Positions 39,380 to 47,487 of a DNA stretch of 50,920 nt are shown here, in pieces; position 1 is the stretch's first letter, and every line of letters begins with the position of its first letter. The stretch is from Candidatus Cloacimonadota bacterium (lineage in GTDB: Bacteria; Cloacimonadota; Cloacimonadia; JGIOTU-2). The notes under the pieces were generated by a model that worked only from the letters and a program-made list of their open reading frames with translations, did not search any database and was not told where the DNA came from. A program made the position numbers and the translations under genes. The stretch lies in assembly GCA_018334695.1 (NCBI GenBank), contig JAGXLO010000007.1:1-50920 (forward strand), read 5' to 3'.

Positions 39380-41344
39380 ATGAATAGAAGCATAATAATT
39401 TTTGTGATGATGATATTTCTCACGAGCTGCCTTTTTGCCCAGCCCTGGGAGGAGAAAGATGATATGTTCAACCCCAGCGGTGTTCCCAGTTTACCATTTT
39501 CTCAACCGCGCTTTGCCGACCTGGATGCAGACGGTGATGAAGATCTGATATTAGGTAACCTGAATGAGAATCCATTCTATCTGGAAAATGTTGGATCACC
39601 TACCGACCCTGCATTTATTGCCGGTGATGACATTTTTTATGAAGTTTCTGCTCTGGATGCAGAGATGGGTGTCTGTGCGGATCTGGATAATGACGGAGAC
39701 CTCGATTTTATTGCCGGAGGTTATACCGGACTCAATTTCTTTGAGAATACCGGTACGATTTATGAACCTGTTTTTGTAGAAGTTAATAATTTCTTTAACG
39801 GTTTATCTGTTGGACAAAATCCAATACCTGATTTTGCTGATATAGATGCGGATGATGATCTTGATATGGTAGTTGGTTTCAGTGAAGACGGTGGTGTTAA
39901 AATTTATGAAAACACGGGTGATCCAACTAATGCAGAATACTCTGAGGGAAATACTATCTATATTGGAGACGTAGGATTATATGCTTATCCGGTATTTGCT
40001 GATTTGGATGCTGATAATGACCAGGACCTGCTGGTGGGGCGTGATGGACACGGTTTTATTTATTACCAAAATAACGGCACACCTCAGAGCGGTATATGGG
40101 AAGAAAACAGTGCAGTTTTTTCGGGCTTGGGTAATTCGACGTATTGGAATTCTCCCGCACTGGTGGACTTAAACGGAGACGAAACTCTGGATTTGATTTA
40201 CGGAAATGGTACAGGTCCCCTATTTTATTATGAAAATACAGGAACAATCTCTGTGCCCGAGTGGCAGGAAAATACAACACTTTTTGGAGGTGTTTTGGAC
40301 GTGGGAGGAGCCAGCAGTCCATTCTTTATCGATTTTGATAATGACAGTGACCTGGATATGGTTAGTGGTAGTAATCTGGGTGATATTTTTTATTACAAAA
40401 ACATAGGAACTCCCTTTGGTCCTGCCTGGCAGGAACAAAGTGACTATTTTGCCAGCATTGATCATTCCATCTATTCTGCCATAACACTAGGAGATATAAA
40501 TGGTAACGGGCAAGCGGATGCAATTGTGGGTGATTTGAGCGGAAATTTTTACTTCCATAGAAATACCGGCTTAGGATTTGTTTATGTGGATGATGTTCTA
40601 AGCTCTGTAAATCTAGGTGGTTGGTCAGTACCGAGGCTGGTTGATATGGATGGAGATGATGATCTGGACATTGTAGCAGGAAATGAAGACGGAAATCTTT
40701 TTTACTTTGAAAACCAGGGAACAGCTACCAATCCCGAGTGGGTGGAAATTAACGGTTATTTTAATGGTATAGATGTTGGTTCCAGTTGTGTACCCTATGT
40801 TGCCGACCTGGACCTGGACGGAGACAAGGACGTGATAGCAGGCAATCTTGCCGGAGATGTTACATTTTTCGAAAACACGGGTGAAAGCTGGAATGAAGAC
40901 CCTTCACAGGTTTCGGGTATTTCTGCTGACCAAAATGCGGCACCTGCCTTGGCAGACCTGGACAATGATGGTGATAAGGACCTTACTCTCGGTAACTATG
41001 ACGGCTATTTTGATTATTATGAGAACCTGCATATTGTTTATGAGATTGATACACCGACTGCACAAACCACTTCCCAAAAAATTTCCAATTTCCCCAACCC
41101 CTTTAAGTCCTCTACCGTGATTCTGTACTCCATAAAAACAAATAATACAGTAATTCCAAAAATAGAAATCTATAATATAAAAGGACAGTTTGTAAGAAAA
41201 ATAAATATGCAGCTTGCCCAAACAGGTTTTTCTGCAACATGGGACGGGAAAAATGAGAATGGCGTAAAACAGAAAAAGGGAATTTATTTATGTAAAATAA
41301 AAACAGCTGCTAAAGTTTTACATAAAAAAATTGTGATGTGGTAA
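39380..41344 (+). CDS. Secreted FG-GAP/VCBS repeat protein with type-IX-like C-terminal domain
   Basis: A 654-residue protein with N-terminal signal FVMMIFLTSCLFAQ; LTSC could also be a lipobox. I count ten FG-GAP-like repeats, each with a calcium-type loop such as ADLDADGDEDLILG, ADLDNDGDLDFIAG, VDMDGDDDLDIVAG and ending in (F/Y)xEN, which should form a beta-propeller stabilised by Ca2+. The last 85 residues repeat the sorting-type domain (FPNPFKSSTVIL, IEIYNIKGQFVRKI, WDGKNENGVKQKKGIYLCKI, KKIVMW), closely similar to the gene upstream. It probably mediates surface binding; its partner is unknown. It lies 55 bases after the beta-helix gene with GGAG before the ATG. Confidence 0.9.
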   Translation: MNRSIIIFVMMIFLTSCLFAQPWEEKDDMFNPSGVPSLPFSQPRFADLDADGDEDLILGNLNENPFYLENVGSPTDPAFIAGDDIFYEVSALDAEMGVCADLDNDGDLDFIAGGYTGLNFFENTGTIYEPVFVEVNNFFNGLSVGQNPIPDFADIDADDDLDMVVGFSEDGGVKIYENTGDPTNAEYSEGNTIYIGDVGLYAYPVFADLDADNDQDLLVGRDGHGFIYYQNNGTPQSGIWEENSAVFSGLGNSTYWNSPALVDLNGDETLDLIYGNGTGPLFYYENTGTISVPEWQENTTLFGGVLDVGGASSPFFIDFDNDSDLDMVSGSNLGDIFYYKNIGTPFGPAWQEQSDYFASIDHSIYSAITLGDINGNGQADAIVGDLSGNFYFHRNTGLGFVYVDDVLSSVNLGGWSVPRLVDMDGDDDLDIVAGNEDGNLFYFENQGTATNPEWVEINGYFNGIDVGSSCVPYVADLDLDGDKDVIAGNLAGDVTFFENTGESWNEDPSQVSGISADQNAAPALADLDNDGDKDLTLGNYDGYFDYYENLHIVYEIDTPTAQTTSQKISNFPNPFKSSTVILYSIKTNNTVIPKIEIYNIKGQFVRKINMQLAQTGFSATWDGKNENGVKQKKGIYLCKIKTAAKVLHKKIVMW

Positions 41345-41380
41345 TATAAGTTATTTGTAATTTGTTTTTTAATTTATTCT

Positions 41381-41821
41381 CTAATAATAATTATACAAAA
41401 TATCTTCCATGTATTCTGACTTTTCCTTTTTTCTATATTCCTTTAATAATTTTCCGGTAAAATTCTCCATTGGCAAATCGTCAATTTCATCAATTTTTAT
41501 CCAGATATAATCTTCATGCTCCTCATTTAAAACAACTTTATCATCATTACTTTTACAGACAAAATCAATAAAAATAAAGTGTTTCTTTTTTTCAAAATCT
41601 TTATCAAAAATACACTGTTGGAGTCCCAAAAACTTTATATCATAAATCTCAAGCCCGGTTTCTTCCTTAACTTCTCTTCGCAGAGCATCTTCTATTTTTT
41701 CTCCCAGCTCAATGTGACCGCCGGGGATAACATAATTATCATCCCATTTATGCGATTTTACCAGAAGTATCTCATTTTGATTATTTAATATTACTGCGCC
41801 TACGGTTGGTTCGGGATACAT
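41381..41821 (-). CDS. NUDIX hydrolase
   Basis: A 146-residue pyrophosphohydrolase. The NUDIX box is complete: GGHIELGEKIEDALRREV followed by KEETGLEI. Substrate is not predictable; similar short proteins act on nucleoside diphosphate derivatives or oxidised nucleotides. A good AGGAG precedes the ATG. Part of this gene recurs in decayed form at 43055-43131. Confidence 0.9.
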   Translation of the reverse strand: MYPEPTVGAVILNNQNEILLVKSHKWDDNYVIPGGHIELGEKIEDALRREVKEETGLEIYDIKFLGLQQCIFDKDFEKKKHFIFIDFVCKSNDDKVVLNEEHEDYIWIKIDEIDDLPMENFTGKLLKEYRKKEKSEYMEDILYNYY

Positions 41822-42011
41822 ATTGTTACTCCTTTTAATATTTATATGTTAAATTTTATTCTGTAATAAAATATATTATCTTTTTGATTTGTGTTTTAAT
41901 TAAATTTTAATACATGAAAGGTATCCATCAGATTAGATGAGTTAGGTTAACAATTTCAATAATAATCATTGCCATTGTTTATTTGTATAATTTTAGTAAC
42001 AATTGCACAGA

Positions 42012-42329
42012 TTAAGAACAGTTATAATCAGTACTTTTATGAGAATGCGAATTATCATTTTTACTACTTTTAGTCATCTCAATAATGAATTCTCCAATTT
42101 TAACAATCTTTTCAGGAACAACTTTATAATGCACATAGTATCCTTCTTTCTCCCCCCTAACCAGTTCAGATTCTCTCAAAATCTTAAGTTGCTGAGAAAC
42201 CCCGGATTCCGAAATATCTAAATGGTGAGCTAATCCTCTAACACACAGATTTTTGGTTAGCAACAGCTTTAAAATTTTAAGGCGGTTTTCGTCAGCCAGT
42301 GCTTTTATGCCCTTTAATATTTCATTCAT
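42012..42329 (-). CDS. ArsR-family metal/stress-responsive repressor
   Basis: A 105-residue winged-helix protein. ALADENRLKILKLLL starts the DNA-binding domain, the recognition helix is SESGVSQQLKILRES, and the wing is EGYYVHYKVV. The segment NLCVRGLAHHL is near the position of the ArsR CVC metal site but has only one Cys; the C-terminal tail (SHSHKSTDYNCS) adds His and Cys, so metal sensing is possible, not shown. It lies immediately beyond a broken ABC-2 permease and a Cys/His-rich small gene. Confidence 0.88.
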   Translation of the reverse strand: MNEILKGIKALADENRLKILKLLLTKNLCVRGLAHHLDISESGVSQQLKILRESELVRGEKEGYYVHYKVVPEKIVKIGEFIIEMTKSSKNDNSHSHKSTDYNCS

Positions 42330-42437
42330 TTTTTGCCTTCTTTCTGCTTTCTTGTATTCATTTGATCATTGTTATTTTCATTAAGTCTAATTTATTAATA
42401 CCACGAAGCATGATGCAAATTATTCTCACTTATTATA

Positions 42438-42671
42438 TTATTTAATCCATTGCTTTTTGATCTTCCTAACACTTATGGTAAAAAGAACAATGACAAAAAC
42501 AAATAACAACAGAAAATTTAGCCATAAACTAAAATTATGTTCTCCGAGAATTGAATATTTTAAAATATTTGCTCCATATGTTACCGGCAGTATGTATGAC
42601 AATGTTCTAATAAATATTGGTAAGTCCTCTATTGGGAAAAACAGTCAACCCAAAAACATATCATCTACTTA
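42438..42671 (-). pseudogene. ABC-2 type permease remnant (C-terminal end only)
   Basis: On the minus strand the phrase PIEDLPIFIRTLSYILPVTY, then ANILKYSILG and two hydrophobic stretches (WLNFLLLFVFVIVLFTI) read as the last 70 residues of an ABC-2 permease. The frame opens after a TAA at 42669 and has a TGA between MFLG and LFFP. No upstream permease body or ATPase is present, so this is a decayed fragment. The stop is at 42438. Confidence 0.75.
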
Positions 42672-42748
42672 CTTCTTTTAATTTTCCGTACGATTTGCAT
42701 ACACTTTGCACTATAATAGAATTTTCTTTTGTTGTTCCTAAATATTTT

Positions 42749-42781
42749 CAAAAAAAAATCCAGGGAGTTTGAAGTCCCTGG
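42749..42781 (-). terminator. Intrinsic terminator after the Cys/His-rich small gene
   Basis: A perfect stem CCAGGGAC...; arms CCAGGGA/TCCCTGG with loop CTTCAAAC, followed by nine T on the minus strand. It ends transcription 17 bases after the small gene's stop. Confidence 0.9.
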
Positions 42782-42797
42782 AAATATTTTATTTTAC

Positions 42798-42935
42798 TTA
42801 TTCAGAATCTTTCTCACATTCATGAGTCTTCTTGGTAGCCTCTTCACCATGACATTCTTTTATCTGTTCTTCGCTGCATTCACTCGGATCTTTACCTTTT
42901 AATTTTTCGGGGTGTTGACATTTCTTTTTGCACAT
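42798..42935 (-). CDS. Cys/His-rich small protein, 45 residues
   Basis: A 45-residue frame, too short for most gene callers. It starts MCKKKCQHPEKLKGKDPSEC and continues SEEQIKECHGEEATKKTHEC, ending EKDSE. Five Cys and three His in CxxxC and ECH patterns suggest metal binding. AGGAG lies about nine bases before the ATG, a TTGACA-N16-TATGAT promoter lies upstream and a perfect terminator downstream. Together these make it a real single-gene unit. I recall similar small proteins in anaerobes with no known function. Confidence 0.75.
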   Translation of the reverse strand: MCKKKCQHPEKLKGKDPSECSEEQIKECHGEEATKKTHECEKDSE

Positions 42936-42980
42936 AATTTTTGTTTCTCCTTTTATTTATTTAAGTAAATACTAAAATAT

Positions 42981-43008
42981 ATCATAAATCACTTAAATAA
43001 AATGTCAA
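42981..43008 (-). promoter_or_regulatory. Promoter of the Cys/His-rich small gene
   Basis: TTGACA (43008-43003), 16-base spacer, TATGAT (42986-42981) on the minus strand, 46 bases before the ATG. The best -35/-10 pair in the window. Confidence 0.6.
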
Positions 43009-43054
43009 ATATAAATTAACAATTCCCGAATTTGTTTCCATTTTTTTTAAAATT

Positions 43055-43131
43055 TCTATCAAAAAACCCCGTTGCAATCCTAAAAATTTGATATTATAAA
43101 TCTCTAGTCCAGTCTTTTCTTAACTTATCTC
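43055..43131 (-). pseudogene. Decayed NUDIX gene fragment
   Basis: Minus-strand translation reads AEIS, stop, EKTGLEIYNIKFLGLQ, matching REVKEETGLEIYDIKFLGLQ of the NUDIX gene at 41381-41821. The DNA similarity covers about 75 bases. It begins inside the end of the AlbA_2 gene and continues beyond its stop. Confidence 0.8.
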
Positions 43132-44339
43132 TGCATAGAATTATAATCATTTTTTAAAAAATCATTAATAGCCGCATCATACAATCCAAAACTTTGCATA
43201 AAATGCTTTATTAAAGGTAGAATTTCCTTTTTGGGTTTTAATTTTAGTTTATCAATACTCGTTTTAATATCCTTATGAAAACAATCCTTTTTGTATGCAA
43301 ACGGGCTTGTGACAGTATTATCTAGAGATAATTTGTATTTTTTGATATTTTTTATTTCTATAATAATATTCAAGTTACCCGTATATCCGCAATTCTGGTA
43401 GATTTCTGGAATAATATTAATGATTTTCAAAATTGATCTGGCAAAAGAAAACAAATATAAATAATTTTGTCCACCTTCATCTATCATAGAGAATGAATAT
43501 AATACACAACTGTTTCTGAAATATATATCCTTTCTCTCTACAATTGTTTCATCAGGATATACATTTCCAGGATCAATTTTATCACTAACTATATTTGTGA
43601 ATCCCTCATACGAATTTATAAATCCGTTCGTATAACCTTTCAAATAATTACCTTTACCATGTACTTTTCCAACTTTTTCTGTCAAAGTAGTGTGTGTATA
43701 TTCTCTATAGAACAAATCTTCAATCGGATATTGTGGAATAAAATATATAAAACAATATGGAGGATCTGATCTTTCAAGTTTACTATTGGGATCTTTTTGT
43801 TTTATTCTGCTGTAAATATCTTTATACTTCTGCTCCTGAAATAGAAAATTTCTATAAGCATTTTCAATTTCCCGTTGCGTCATTGGTCTTGCTTCATAAT
43901 CTCTTCTAATATAAAATCTGTTTTCTTTATTTATGCAGGTAAAATGAGGACCTCTTATCGATTGCGGGATATCAATTACAACATATTCACCATTTTTTTC
44001 AGATGATTTAAAAGAATATATCTGAAAATCCACCCTTGGAATTATGCCATCAACTAAAACTTGTTGCATTATCTCTTTTAATGAACTGTCTATAATTGGT
44101 TTTAAATTTGTGGGTATACTTCCAGCATCTTTTTTTTCTGACTCTTTTAATCCGAAAATTATTTTCCCCCCAAAAGCATTTGCTAAAGCAGATACTTCTT
44201 TACACAATTTTTTCTTATGCGATGTGTCTTTCAGATTTAATTTCTCCTTATACTCGAGTTTAATGGATTCACCTATTTTTTTATCAATAAGTTGAATTAA
44301 ATCATTTTCTCCCAATTTTGATACCGGTTTATTTATCAT
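43125..44339 (-). CDS. AlbA_2 (Schlafen-type) putative DNA/RNA-binding protein
   Basis: A 404-residue protein. Residues about 10-145 are an AlbA_2 domain: IGESIKLEYKEKL, CKEVSALANAFGGKIIFGLKE, VVIDIPQSIRGPHF and FYIRRDYEARPMT. The rest (about 146-404) is not recognised and has no transmembrane segment. AlbA_2 domains occur in transcription regulators, Schlafen-like RNases and defence genes; no catalytic set can be claimed here. The last codons (SMQR) run into a decayed NUDIX fragment, so the native C-terminus may have been lost. Codons look more AT-rich than the neighbours'. Confidence 0.8.
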   Translation of the reverse strand: MINKPVSKLGENDLIQLIDKKIGESIKLEYKEKLNLKDTSHKKKLCKEVSALANAFGGKIIFGLKESEKKDAGSIPTNLKPIIDSSLKEIMQQVLVDGIIPRVDFQIYSFKSSEKNGEYVVIDIPQSIRGPHFTCINKENRFYIRRDYEARPMTQREIENAYRNFLFQEQKYKDIYSRIKQKDPNSKLERSDPPYCFIYFIPQYPIEDLFYREYTHTTLTEKVGKVHGKGNYLKGYTNGFINSYEGFTNIVSDKIDPGNVYPDETIVERKDIYFRNSCVLYSFSMIDEGGQNYLYLFSFARSILKIINIIPEIYQNCGYTGNLNIIIEIKNIKKYKLSLDNTVTSPFAYKKDCFHKDIKTSIDKLKLKPKKEILPLIKHFMQSFGLYDAAINDFLKNDYNSMQR

Positions 44340-44531
44340 AATTTATCCCTCACTTCTGAGCTTTTTGTTTACTTATTTATCTTTTTCAATATTCCTCTTA
44401 ATTTTGGCAATACAAAAATCTCTATTTGATTTTATTTCTTTTTTTAGTTCTTACAATCATAATCATGTAAAAATTCACTGTCCATAAATAAAATATTTTA
44501 TTAATATTGTTTTATATTAGTTAAAAAAACT

Positions 44532-45317
44532 TTAATGTTTTTCCAACAATTCCTCTGCTTTAACAGCCCTGTACTGAACGAAATCTTTATCTGGTAAAAA
44601 TATTGCTCTTTGCGGACAGAATGATATACAACGCATACAAAAGGTACATTTTCCCAGAAATTCGGGATATTCATTCATTTTGATATTGTGTATAGGACAC
44701 ATTCGCTCGCACAAATAGCATTTAATACATTTTTCCTCATCCAGCTGCCAGCTGCCTGCTTTTCGCATCATATTCCAGATAAAATTCTTCTTAGAAAAAA
44801 ATGAAAATATATCAGAAATAACAGGTACTCTTTTCCATTCTGCTCTGTTATGCAATATATCTTGAGCAAACTCTGCTGCTTCTTCTTGTCCCTTACGTAT
44901 AATCTCATCAATTTTATCCTCATCAATGGATTCGGGTAGAAAATTATTACTCATTTTGATCTCTTTAGCACCAATGGGTTCACATCCCTTATTTTTAACA
45001 ATTTTTTTTATATTTCCCACCACTCCACCGGAAAATTTCTGCAGAGTATCAACCATAAAAATTTTAGTATTTTCAGTCTGAGGAAGTGATTTAATAAAAT
45101 CCCAGACAAAAGGATAGGTTCCCTGCACCGCAACAGGAAAAGCAAGACCTATAACATGTTGTAAATTTACTTGGGAAGGATCCGACTTTTCAATCGGAAA
45201 CAGGGTTACAGTAATTCCATTATCTTCAAAAACTTCTTTCATCTTTTTAACGACCAAAAGGGTATTCCCTGTTCCCGAAAAATAGTAAAAATCAATATTT
45301 TTTATATTCTCTTTCAT
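44532..45317 (-). CDS. EFR1-family flavodoxin-ferredoxin fusion
   Basis: A 261-residue protein. An N-terminal flavodoxin-like domain carries the FMN phosphate loop FSGTGNTLL. The C-terminal part has two 4Fe-4S sites, CIKCYLCERMCPIHNI and CTFCMRCISFCPQRAI. The EFR1 family is annotated as electron-transfer protein in anaerobes; partner unknown. It ends a minus-strand set with tspO, a haem-type membrane protein and a DUF2141 protein. AAGGA precedes the ATG. Confidence 0.9.
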   Translation of the reverse strand: MKENIKNIDFYYFSGTGNTLLVVKKMKEVFEDNGITVTLFPIEKSDPSQVNLQHVIGLAFPVAVQGTYPFVWDFIKSLPQTENTKIFMVDTLQKFSGGVVGNIKKIVKNKGCEPIGAKEIKMSNNFLPESIDEDKIDEIIRKGQEEAAEFAQDILHNRAEWKRVPVISDIFSFFSKKNFIWNMMRKAGSWQLDEEKCIKCYLCERMCPIHNIKMNEYPEFLGKCTFCMRCISFCPQRAIFLPDKDFVQYRAVKAEELLEKH

Positions 45318-45326
45318 CGCTATTCC

Positions 45327-45794
45327 TTAATTAATTATAACAATCGAAAAATTTAATATCAAAGCAAAAGAAACCCAGGCTAAATAGGGAATAAGGAGAT
45401 AACCGGCTGTTTTGGTGACTCTATAAAATACTTTAATATTCATAAATATAACTATCCACAGCAAAATAATCTCTACTAAACCTGCTATAGGACTTTGCAT
45501 ACCGAAAAACAAAAAGGACCAGAGAAAGTTAAGAAACAGCTGCACAAAATAGATAGTTAAAACTCTTTTCTTATCGGATCCAAAGTTTTTCTGCCATACC
45601 AAATAAAAGGCAATACCGATAATAATGTAGAGAATGGTCCAGACGGGAGCAAAAATCCAATCGGGAGGATTGAAAACCGGCTTATCAATAAGTTTATACC
45701 AGGTTTCTACCGATTGTTGAGTAAAAAATGAAGCAAAAAATCCTATGGCAAGGGGAAGTAATATTGATAAAATAAATTTTCCTAATTTTCGCAT
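45327..45794 (-). CDS. tspO: TspO/MBR family protein
   Basis: A 155-residue five-helix membrane protein. FNPPDWIFAPVWTILYIIIG, AFYLVWQ and FLNFLWSFLFFG match the tryptophan-rich TspO family, which binds porphyrins and cholesterol-like ligands. Start at 45794 lies inside the end of the upstream gene (13-base overlap) with GGAGG nearby, so translation is coupled. Adjacent to EFR1. Confidence 0.92.
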   Translation of the reverse strand: MRKLGKFILSILLPLAIGFFASFFTQQSVETWYKLIDKPVFNPPDWIFAPVWTILYIIIGIAFYLVWQKNFGSDKKRVLTIYFVQLFLNFLWSFLFFGMQSPIAGLVEIILLWIVIFMNIKVFYRVTKTAGYLLIPYLAWVSFALILNFSIVIIN

Positions 45795-46633
45795 GCTTCC
45801 TCCTTTTTTCTTCTCTTTTTAAAAATGCATTTATAATAATTCCAGTGACAAAAAGCGTGAAAAAATGAAATAACAGTCATGGCTATGCCGGCTTCTACAT
45901 GCCAAAACAGAATGTTAAACGGTAAATTTATTGGTATAGTAAAATTAATTCTAATAACCAGGAGAATTCCCAAGATTCCTGAAACCAGGAACGTTATCAA
46001 AAGCAGAATATTCCAGATTCTTCTGTGTGTTATTTTTTTAATTATTTTCCTCTTGGATAAGATATAAGTAACAAAATACATTACTAAAAGAACTACTGCG
46101 ATGGGAATGAGATGATAAATTCTTTTTTGAGAGATAACTTCAGTTTCTGTGACAACAATATCTTCGTCACCTCTTAACATACTTGCTACATCCTTGGCTG
46201 CTCTGGGATCTAAGCCATAATTGTCATGCAGTAATTGAAATTTATCGTTTTTTTTAATCTTTAGACCAAAATATTCAGATAAAGCCTGAGCATATTTAGC
46301 TGCGGGAATATTATAAATCTCTGCAACTTCTGCTACAGTCTTGGTTTTTAGTTTTTTGCCTGTTATCAGATCATGTACATCTTCTGTTTCAGTATTACCC
46401 GGTGATTCAGATGTGTTTTTATTCTCGGTAATGTTTGTGTCGGCTACAACAGTATCTCTATCTTCAGGAGCAGGTTGAGAGTAATCGCATATACCATCAT
46501 TATCCGTATCGGTGTAGAGACCGCATTTTCCCGGATATGGATCATTAACTTCGCCCAGTGGACATTCGTTCCAGGCTAATACAACTGAACTCCAGACAGC
46601 TGTTATGATTAGGATTAAGATATATATTTTCAT
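45782..46633 (-). CDS. DUF4405-like membrane protein with Cys/Ca-type N-terminal motif
   Basis: A 283-residue protein with signal peptide 1-20. Next is the motif NECPLGEVNDPYPGKCG, then DTDNDGICDYSQPAPEDRD, a Cys/Asp cluster seen in some anaerobe membrane proteins and resembling a thrombospondin-type-3 calcium loop. Residues 90-160 form a soluble helical region. Three helices follow (about 173-193, 205-228, 241-263), with H174, H203, H245, H260 and H263 as possible haem ligands. The pattern fits DUF4405, usually a membrane cytochrome-b-like fold. Function unknown. Overlaps tspO by 13 bases. Confidence 0.75.
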   Translation of the reverse strand: MKIYILILIITAVWSSVVLAWNECPLGEVNDPYPGKCGLYTDTDNDGICDYSQPAPEDRDTVVADTNITENKNTSESPGNTETEDVHDLITGKKLKTKTVAEVAEIYNIPAAKYAQALSEYFGLKIKKNDKFQLLHDNYGLDPRAAKDVASMLRGDEDIVVTETEVISQKRIYHLIPIAVVLLVMYFVTYILSKRKIIKKITHRRIWNILLLITFLVSGILGILLVIRINFTIPINLPFNILFWHVEAGIAMTVISFFHAFCHWNYYKCIFKKRRKKEEACEN

Positions 46634-46666
46634 ATTTTAAAAGTTCCTCTAATGGTTTGATTTATA

Positions 46667-47200
46667 CTAATAATTAATTTTTATTGATAAAGTCTTAAAA
46701 TCCGGATTGAAATCAAATTTAGCATCCTTGAATTTGGGTGGACCAAAGCTGCCTTTAGCGTTATTGGAAACCCCCACTCCTTCTTTAGGCATTCCCAAAA
46801 AATTTGTATTCATTTCCCCGTTTCCATCTTCATCATGAACAATGGAGACTGCATAGGTATCATATTTTAAACTGTCAATCACAATTTGATTATCTTTCAG
46901 GCTTTCCAGAGCAACAATTTTGGTTTTATATGCTTTTTGGGGTTTCACGGGAAAAGCATCTTCATCTGTAAATATCCAGACTATCAAATTACCTTTATCG
47001 TTTTTTAGATTTTCCATTTCAATTTCCAAATTTCCTACTGTAGAAATCTTATCTTTCTTAGATGTTACTTTCAGTTTTAGACTGTCTGTTTCAGTTTTTA
47101 TGGAATCAGTTAATTGTGATATTTCTTTATTCTGGGTAAAAGCAAGGTTAATAAATAATATAAAAACTACAAACAAACCTATAAATATATTTTTTTTCAT
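46667..47200 (-). CDS. DUF2141 secreted protein
   Basis: A 177-residue protein with an N-terminal signal peptide (NIFIGLFVVFILFINLAF). The mature region matches DUF2141: GNLEIEMENLKNDKGNL, VWIFTDEDAFP, SIVHDEDGNGEMNTNFLG and PKEGVGVSNNAKG. Function of the family is unknown; exported. It is the first gene of the tspO/EFR1 set, with a 33-base gap to the next. Confidence 0.85.
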   Translation of the reverse strand: MKKNIFIGLFVVFILFINLAFTQNKEISQLTDSIKTETDSLKLKVTSKKDKISTVGNLEIEMENLKNDKGNLIVWIFTDEDAFPVKPQKAYKTKIVALESLKDNQIVIDSLKYDTYAVSIVHDEDGNGEMNTNFLGMPKEGVGVSNNAKGSFGPPKFKDAKFDFNPDFKTLSIKINY

Positions 47201-47233
47201 AATTTTATTTTTTCCAAATTTTTAATTTTCAGT

Positions 47234-47262
47234 AAAGGAAAATTTTGGATTATTTTTGTCAA
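47234..47262 (-). promoter_or_regulatory. Candidate promoter of DUF2141 unit
   Basis: TTGACA at 47262-47257 on the minus strand, 57 bases before the ATG; no convincing -10. Confidence 0.3.
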
Positions 47263-47269
47263 GAAATCG

Positions 47270-47464
47270 GTTGCGGAAGAGTGACAGGACTCAAGGAAAA
47301 GAAGACTGTGTGAATATGTGGCAGTGAGACAGGGAAGAAGAGACTAAGTAGTAAGTAGGATGTAGGAGAGGAGGCAGAGGTTAGGATTTAGAAAAAAGTG
47401 ACGAGTGACGCGTGACGAGAGAAAAAAAGCAAAAAGCAAAAAGCAGAAAGTAAAAAGTTGAATC
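47270..47464. repeat. Purine-rich degenerate direct repeats
   Basis: No gene is seen between the DUF2141 promoter and the IS element. The sequence is built of short imperfect repeats: GTGACGAGTGACGCGTGACG at 47399-47418, GCAAAAA units at 47428-47445 and AGTAAGTAGGATGTAGGAG-like words. A similar purine-rich tract with GGACAGAGG words continues to 47580. Confidence 0.7.
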
Positions 47465-47487
47465 TGATCCTGAAATATGTTCAAACT
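47465..47487 (+). repeat. Orphan copy of the IS terminal repeat
   Basis: TGATCCTGAAATATGTTCAA closely matches the right end of the IS element read inward (TGATCCTGAAATAGGTTGAC), but lies about 115 bases outside the apparent left end, in left-end orientation. Confidence 0.6.

Noticed and set aside
37579-41344. Beta-helix and FG-GAP genes as one toxin-immunity or adhesion system
   Set aside because: They share a sorting-type domain and probably a promoter, but nothing shows a joint function.
42457-42681. 74-residue plus-strand frame
   Set aside because: The minus strand of the same DNA reads as an ABC-2 permease tail, which is far more protein-like.
47424-47460. CRISPR-like tandem repeat
   Set aside because: Units are 7-8 bases, imperfect and without spacers; no cas genes are present.
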